DNA of 15,521 bases, from contig JANQQF010000081.1 in the NCBI GenBank assembly GCA_028285035.1, forward strand, positions 1-15,521, given 5' to 3'. The notes below the pieces were generated by a model, which saw nothing but the letters and a program-made list of their open reading frames with translations, searched no databases and had not been told where the DNA came from. A program made the translations under genes and the position numbers. Shown here one piece after another: positions 12,901-15,521 of the stretch. This stretch comes from Phycisphaerae bacterium (GTDB taxonomy: Bacteria; Chloroflexota; Anaerolineae; 4572-78; J111). Every line of letters starts with the position of its first letter. Within the stretch, counting starts at the first letter, position 1.

Positions 12901-14221
12901 TTAGCACCTCATAGACTGGAAGCGGCTCATCAAAACCCTTGATTTTTTGCATTGTCGGGGTGCTAAACAGATAACTTCGTGCAACAGCCTGAACAACCCG
13001 TTCGCTCGCCAGAACTTGGCCTGGTTTAGCGAGGGTCATTAATCGAGCCGCCATATTAGCCTCACTGCCAAGTAAGTCGTAGGCCATACGATCTGGGCTA
13101 CCAAATGCCCCCGCCAGCATTCTGCCCTGACTTAAGCCAATTTGCACGTCTTTAATAAACTCAAAGATTAGCGGGGCTATCTTTAACTCGAGTGCAGCCG
13201 AAAGGGCCCGATGTTCATCATCATCGTGGGCGAGTGGGGCTCCAAATGTAGCAAAACAGTAGCTGCCTTTATCACCAATGGTCAATTTCATCAGATAACC
13301 TTCATAGGTAGCCAACGTTTGTTGTAACCATCGGATAAAGGTGTCCAGTTTTTCGCCAGCGTCCGGATCGTCATCATACTCAATGCCACTAAACTTTAGG
13401 AATAAGGCCACAACTGGTCGAATATCAGCCAAAAATTGACCCTGAACAGGCTGCCAGCGTTCATATACAGGTTGAAGTAACCAGGAAGTTGCTGTTTCGA
13501 GAGGTATTTCAGTTGTGCTTTCAATAGACGTGAGAGGTGGCCAAGGCTCAGGATCGATGACTAAATCTGCTTGAAGTCCGTCCACGAGTGCAAATAGGTG
13601 TTCACCATTGCTTGGAGCACCACTATTTTTTTCGCGCCATTCGGTTATCACGACCTTATCAATGATATGGGTCATTACCGACTTTGGCCCGATGATAATT
13701 TCGCCCCCGGCCTCTGCATGATCTTCAGCATCTGCCATCCGTTTCAGTGTGGCTCCCGCCAAAACATCGAGACGTTGAATGCTGGGATCCCCAATGCTGA
13801 AACGACGCACCTCACCAACCGTGACGGCAATTTTTACAGATAGAGGGTATGTTTCACCATCTGGCGTTTCGATGGCAGAGAGATCGGTCATCACCTGTTG
13901 CATTGCTAATGCACAAGTAATTGCTCTGAGTCCATCATCTCCATCAAGCCAGCAGGTAATTGCATCCCCACCAAAGCCAATGACACTACCTTGATAGCGA
14001 TGTAATTCAGAGATGAGACTTTTGAATACACCATTGATATGTTGGGTTAACTCATCAACTCCATGTTTTTCGCCAAGCTCTTTCATTAAGGCTTTTGTCA
14101 ATGGAGTATATCCTGAAATATCTGCAAATAGGACCGCCCCTTGTATTCGATCAGGTAATGTTTCCCCTCGACCGATGGCCTGGCGACGATCCATTGGAAT
14201 AAAGGCTGCGATTGATCCCAT
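9986..14221 (-). CDS. soluble adenylyl cyclase-like protein: tandem class III cyclase domains, AAA NTPase and TPR array
   Basis: The 1411-aa cytoplasmic protein has two cyclase homology domains, C1 (about 27-185) and C2 (about 266-440). An AAA/STAND-type NTPase follows (about 452-720; Walker A GPPGIGKS 483-490, Walker B VLVFDD ending 616), then about 11 tetratricopeptide repeats (905-1370). C1 has both metal-binding aspartates (FADISG, D34; FGGDA, D86) but no Asn/Arg pair. C2 lacks the first metal aspartate (K276 there) but has K318 (GDKG), D382, N389 and R393 (DLLGSEANMAARL). Together they would form one composite site, and the Lys/Asp pair predicts ATP as substrate and cAMP as product. This is the arrangement of animal soluble adenylyl cyclase (ADCY10). 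The ATG at 14221 has GGAG 5 nt upstream; the next Met (residue 10) lacks one. The TPR and NTPase parts probably bind a regulator. ComEC lies upstream, 255 nt away. Confidence 0.9.
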   Translation of the reverse strand: MGSIAAFIPMDRRQAIGRGETLPDRIQGAVLFADISGYTPLTKALMKELGEKHGVDELTQHINGVFKSLISELHRYQGSVIGFGGDAITCWLDGDDGLRAITCALAMQQVMTDLSAIETPDGETYPLSVKIAVTVGEVRRFSIGDPSIQRLDVLAGATLKRMADAEDHAEAGGEIIIGPKSVMTHIIDKVVITEWREKNSGAPSNGEHLFALVDGLQADLVIDPEPWPPLTSIESTTEIPLETATSWLLQPVYERWQPVQGQFLADIRPVVALFLKFSGIEYDDDPDAGEKLDTFIRWLQQTLATYEGYLMKLTIGDKGSYCFATFGAPLAHDDDEHRALSAALELKIAPLIFEFIKDVQIGLSQGRMLAGAFGSPDRMAYDLLGSEANMAARLMTLAKPGQVLASERVVQAVARSYLFSTPTMQKIKGFDEPLPVYEVLKQMPPEIPNFTTRLVGRAEELSQMVQQLEEVLNGQGQILQLLGPPGIGKSHLVAEFTEWAKLIGFNVGLGTSESTNQQVSYYPWRQLIRKMFGLPEPISTSISVQVASVEKLIVEINPDWSILTPLLDDLLGLSIPDNPTTAAYDVQSRHKALATLLGGVLAQQAQEQPLVLVFDDVQWMDERSKELTLAICRSLVDTPIMVILVQRPLAQKQDNQPLFADLNQLSHHRHLTLAELSEDGIAALVKERLPGDTSPLALALITAITQGNPFFVEELVDALQELGRLVYRDSDKVWTLSDETIRRLREKNCLTRDPSTGDWGLVPEAPLSTVDLGTPISIHQLVLSRVDRLNEAQKLTIKTASVIGRSFTLDLLTQSHPSRPPKSVLTEQIDVLENNNFVYSAPEAPKEQYFFKHHITQEVTYTSLREEQQKLLHQWVGQALEALTPDAVELLAYHYFRSGLREKSILYLEKAARKSKREYATEAALNYYNQALTLDNHLEWLKEKIEVLHILGRREEEKAALKALELEPNESTYEVSFLWGQYYEAIGDYDQAQINIAMTLSTYKNLTNRINQVRCLAQLGLISRRQGKYNKAKKWYKQALNLFQDKILLSDEEIQAVIQVNNGLGVVCYQQGIYEQAKHFYQQALALSKQHNQKFGEADALNGLGVIAFYQRNLDQALSYHKQVLFIRHLTGDLVGEGNSLTNLGKVTRDAGDYGQAQKYLADALKIQQATTNRWEEVNIWIDLGGLHYELGEMPMAQSCLEKGLYLSRQIGDEAGEAFVLCNLGLVLAESGDLLTAERVLRDGLQLAKKQDDKDLASSFYFYLSLISLQANRPQQAIIEAQTALTLRSELNLPLRTVDDLSTLAAAYLVIGKVKESLDKAQEALTILEQFQGEGPEFPQRAYFICYQVLTTAGKLEQAQMALHAAYDLVMSRANNISDPTQRDSFLYGRKMNVDILHTYRKQNDTDQFVK

Positions 14222-14292
14222 AGTTGCTCCCCTAATAGTGAACAGGCGGATTAGCCTATGATATGATAATTTTTGTGAAATAGCGATTTTAA

Positions 14293-14466
14293 GTCGATGA
14301 TAACGATAGACTTATTGATCAATCTCTATCGTTAGGTATTGGAGACATATTGGGACTACCACCCAAATGGACAGATTTATTCAGGAAAGACACCCATCTA
14401 TCACTGGAAACCATACTGGCTGTGGCTCAGGTGTTAAGGGGCTATGAAAATGGGAGATCGCTTTAG
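14293..14466 (+). pseudogene. possible short coding remnant in the cyclase-comEC intergenic region
   Basis: A plus-strand frame stays open for 57 codons between TAA at 14290 and TAG at 14464-14466. Its last 38 codons read like protein (GLPPKWTDLF, then an amphipathic segment HLSLETILAVAQVLRGYENG). There is no ATG; the only fair start is TTG at 14350 with GGAG 5 nt upstream. I recognise no family. It may be a decayed gene end, a tiny TTG-started gene or chance. Confidence 0.2.
14301..14334. promoter_or_regulatory. 10-bp inverted repeat enclosing a perfect 10-bp palindrome upstream of the cyclase gene
   Basis: TAACGATAGA (14301-14310) and TCTATCGTTA (14325-14334) are perfect inverted repeats. 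The 14-nt spacer contains the perfect palindrome ATTGATCAAT (14314-14323). The element ends 80 nt before the cyclase start codon on the minus strand. TATCAT-like -10 candidates lie between (14258-14268). No T tract follows, so an operator is more likely than a terminator. It does not match the TGTCTR-N4-TRGACA dyads, so a different regulator is implied. Confidence 0.45.
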
Positions 14467-14476
14467 ATTGGTGACT

Positions 14477-15521
14477 TTATCGACTTGTTTCTACCCATAA
14501 CTGCTTCCCATCTGTAATAAATTCAATGGTGCCGTGTTGATCAGTTCGTAGAATGGATAAGCCGTGGTCGGTGTAGCGTTCCAATACTTCCGGTGCTGGA
14601 TGGCCAAAACGATTATCTTCTCCCGCAGAAATTACGACAATTTGCGGATCAACTGCCTGCAGAAAAAGATCGCTAGAGGAGGTGTTACTGCCGTGATGGG
14701 GACTCTTCAGAACTGTAGCAGCTAAAGGAGTGTTCTCGAGAACCAGGGTACGCTCAACGGGAGCTTCAATATCGCCAGGTAATAAAAAACTGATCTCGTC
14801 ATATTGCAGATACAGTACTATGGAACGGTTATTGGGTTCAGGGAAGACCGTCATCGCTGGACTAGGGCTGAGGATTGTAGCCGTAACCTCATCTCCTAAC
14901 ATTAGGTTCAATCCAGTTTGAGCAATGGTGGGTGTTAATTGAGCCTCTACCAATTCAGTTTCCCATTCTTGATAAAGCTGACTGGTGCCTTCTATATCGG
15001 TCACCAAAGCCTGTTCTATTTGATAACGATTTGGTAATGAAACCAGACCGCCCAAATGGTCGGCATCAGGATGGGTGTTGATCACGAGTTCTAAAGTGCG
15101 ATCCCAGAAAGGCATCTCCTGGCCCAAACGCCAATTGAGATCAGTGGCTGAGGGGCCGCCGTCGATCAAAACTTGCCGTCCATCAGGAAGCGTAATCAAG
15201 ACGGCATCGCCTTGCCCTACATCTAAAAAGGCAACGTGTAAACGGCCATCCGGTAAATTGAAGACAGCTAACCATGTTAGTAAGGCGATTGTCCCCATTC
15301 CACCCAACCACAACCGAGTAGAGACAGAACCAATTTTAGGTAATCGAAAATGAGATTGTTTTGCTTTGGTACCTGTAGGACTGTTCAGCCACCAAATGCC
15401 TGTGCCAATAGTGGCATAGGCTAAGATCAGTAATCCAATAGGAAATCTGCCTAAATCGAGGGAAGCGTAAGGGAGTTGGACGGTCTGCTCAACAACCCAA
15501 ACTGACCAAGCCAAGGGTAGC
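14477..15521 (-). CDS. comEC: ComEC/Rec2-family DNA uptake protein, C-terminal part (truncated by the window edge)
   Basis: ComEC forms the inner-membrane channel for single-stranded DNA during natural transformation. Only the C-terminal 345 or so residues are in the window. The frame is still open at 15521 and the family is usually 700-800 aa long, so the true start lies outside; a TTG at 15514 is not a credible start. Two hydrophobic segments (about 22-43 and 68-85 counted from that TTG) end the membrane part. The metallo-beta-lactamase-like domain follows: LDVGQGDA (97-104), the metal motif HPDADH (148-153), PGD (246-248), the SPHHGS motif (H273, H274) and ISAGEDNRFGHP (295-306). These motifs are all typical of ComEC, and the metal ligands appear intact. 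The gene ends 255 nt before the cyclase start on the same strand, with no clear terminator. Confidence 0.9.
   Translation of the reverse strand, partial: LPLAWSVWVVEQTVQLPYASLDLGRFPIGLLILAYATIGTGIWWLNSPTGTKAKQSHFRLPKIGSVSTRLWLGGMGTIALLTWLAVFNLPDGRLHVAFLDVGQGDAVLITLPDGRQVLIDGGPSATDLNWRLGQEMPFWDRTLELVINTHPDADHLGGLVSLPNRYQIEQALVTDIEGTSQLYQEWETELVEAQLTPTIAQTGLNLMLGDEVTATILSPSPAMTVFPEPNNRSIVLYLQYDEISFLLPGDIEAPVERTLVLENTPLAATVLKSPHHGSNTSSSDLFLQAVDPQIVVISAGEDNRFGHPAPEVLERYTDHGLSILRTDQHGTIEFITDGKQLWVETSR

Overview
The window looks like a piece of a mesophilic, moderately AT-rich Chloroflexota chromosome (Anaerolineae/Caldilineae/Herpetosiphon-like; this is inference from style, not from a marker gene). 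The main clues are two unrelated secreted proteins that both end in the C-terminal pattern (Y/F)LPLI-x-K, which I recall as common on exported Chloroflexota proteins, and a giant cyclase-AAA-TPR signalling protein of a type abundant in that phylum. There is no tRNA, rRNA, CRISPR array or recognisable transposase.

Layout. 1-81: probable 5' end of a gene leaving the window on the minus strand. 157-2474 (minus): a likely co-directional set of a two-repeat 241-aa protein of unknown family, an 80-aa LuxR/GerE-type DNA-binding protein made of little more than the helix-turn-helix, and a secreted protein with an Asp-rich C2-like region plus two fibronectin type III domains, followed by a terminator-like hairpin. 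2475-2701: a dense non-coding stretch with a hairpin abutting the ribosome binding site, two tandem 16-bp dyads and a 97-bp imperfect palindrome. 2702-3064 (minus): a small DUF3307 membrane protein. 3065-3316: divergent control region with a dyad of the same sequence class and a TATAAT box. 3317-4045 (plus): a Crp/Fnr-family regulator. 4202-9970 (plus): a 1922-aa secreted protein with 14 FG-GAP/VCBS repeats (apparently two seven-bladed propellers), a metzincin-like HExxH region, an IPT/TIG-like and a MAM/jelly-roll-like domain. 9986-14221 (minus): a 1411-aa protein with two class III cyclase domains, a AAA NTPase and about 11 TPRs, the architecture of animal soluble adenylyl cyclase. 14477-15521 (minus): the C-terminal part of ComEC, cut by the window edge.

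How it may work together (inference). The tandem cyclase carries the residues expected for one composite ATP-specific catalytic site, and the Crp/Fnr protein keeps the cAMP phosphate-binding signature, so a cAMP-making and a cAMP-reading protein lie within about 6 kb. Three copies of the dyad TGTCTR-N4-TRGACA, with Crp-site geometry, lie upstream of the crp-like gene and of the 241-aa/LuxR operon, suggesting a small local regulon that may reach the secreted proteins. This circuit, the unknown two-repeat protein with its stand-alone LuxR helix-turn-helix, and the double-propeller surface protein are the most interesting parts of the window.
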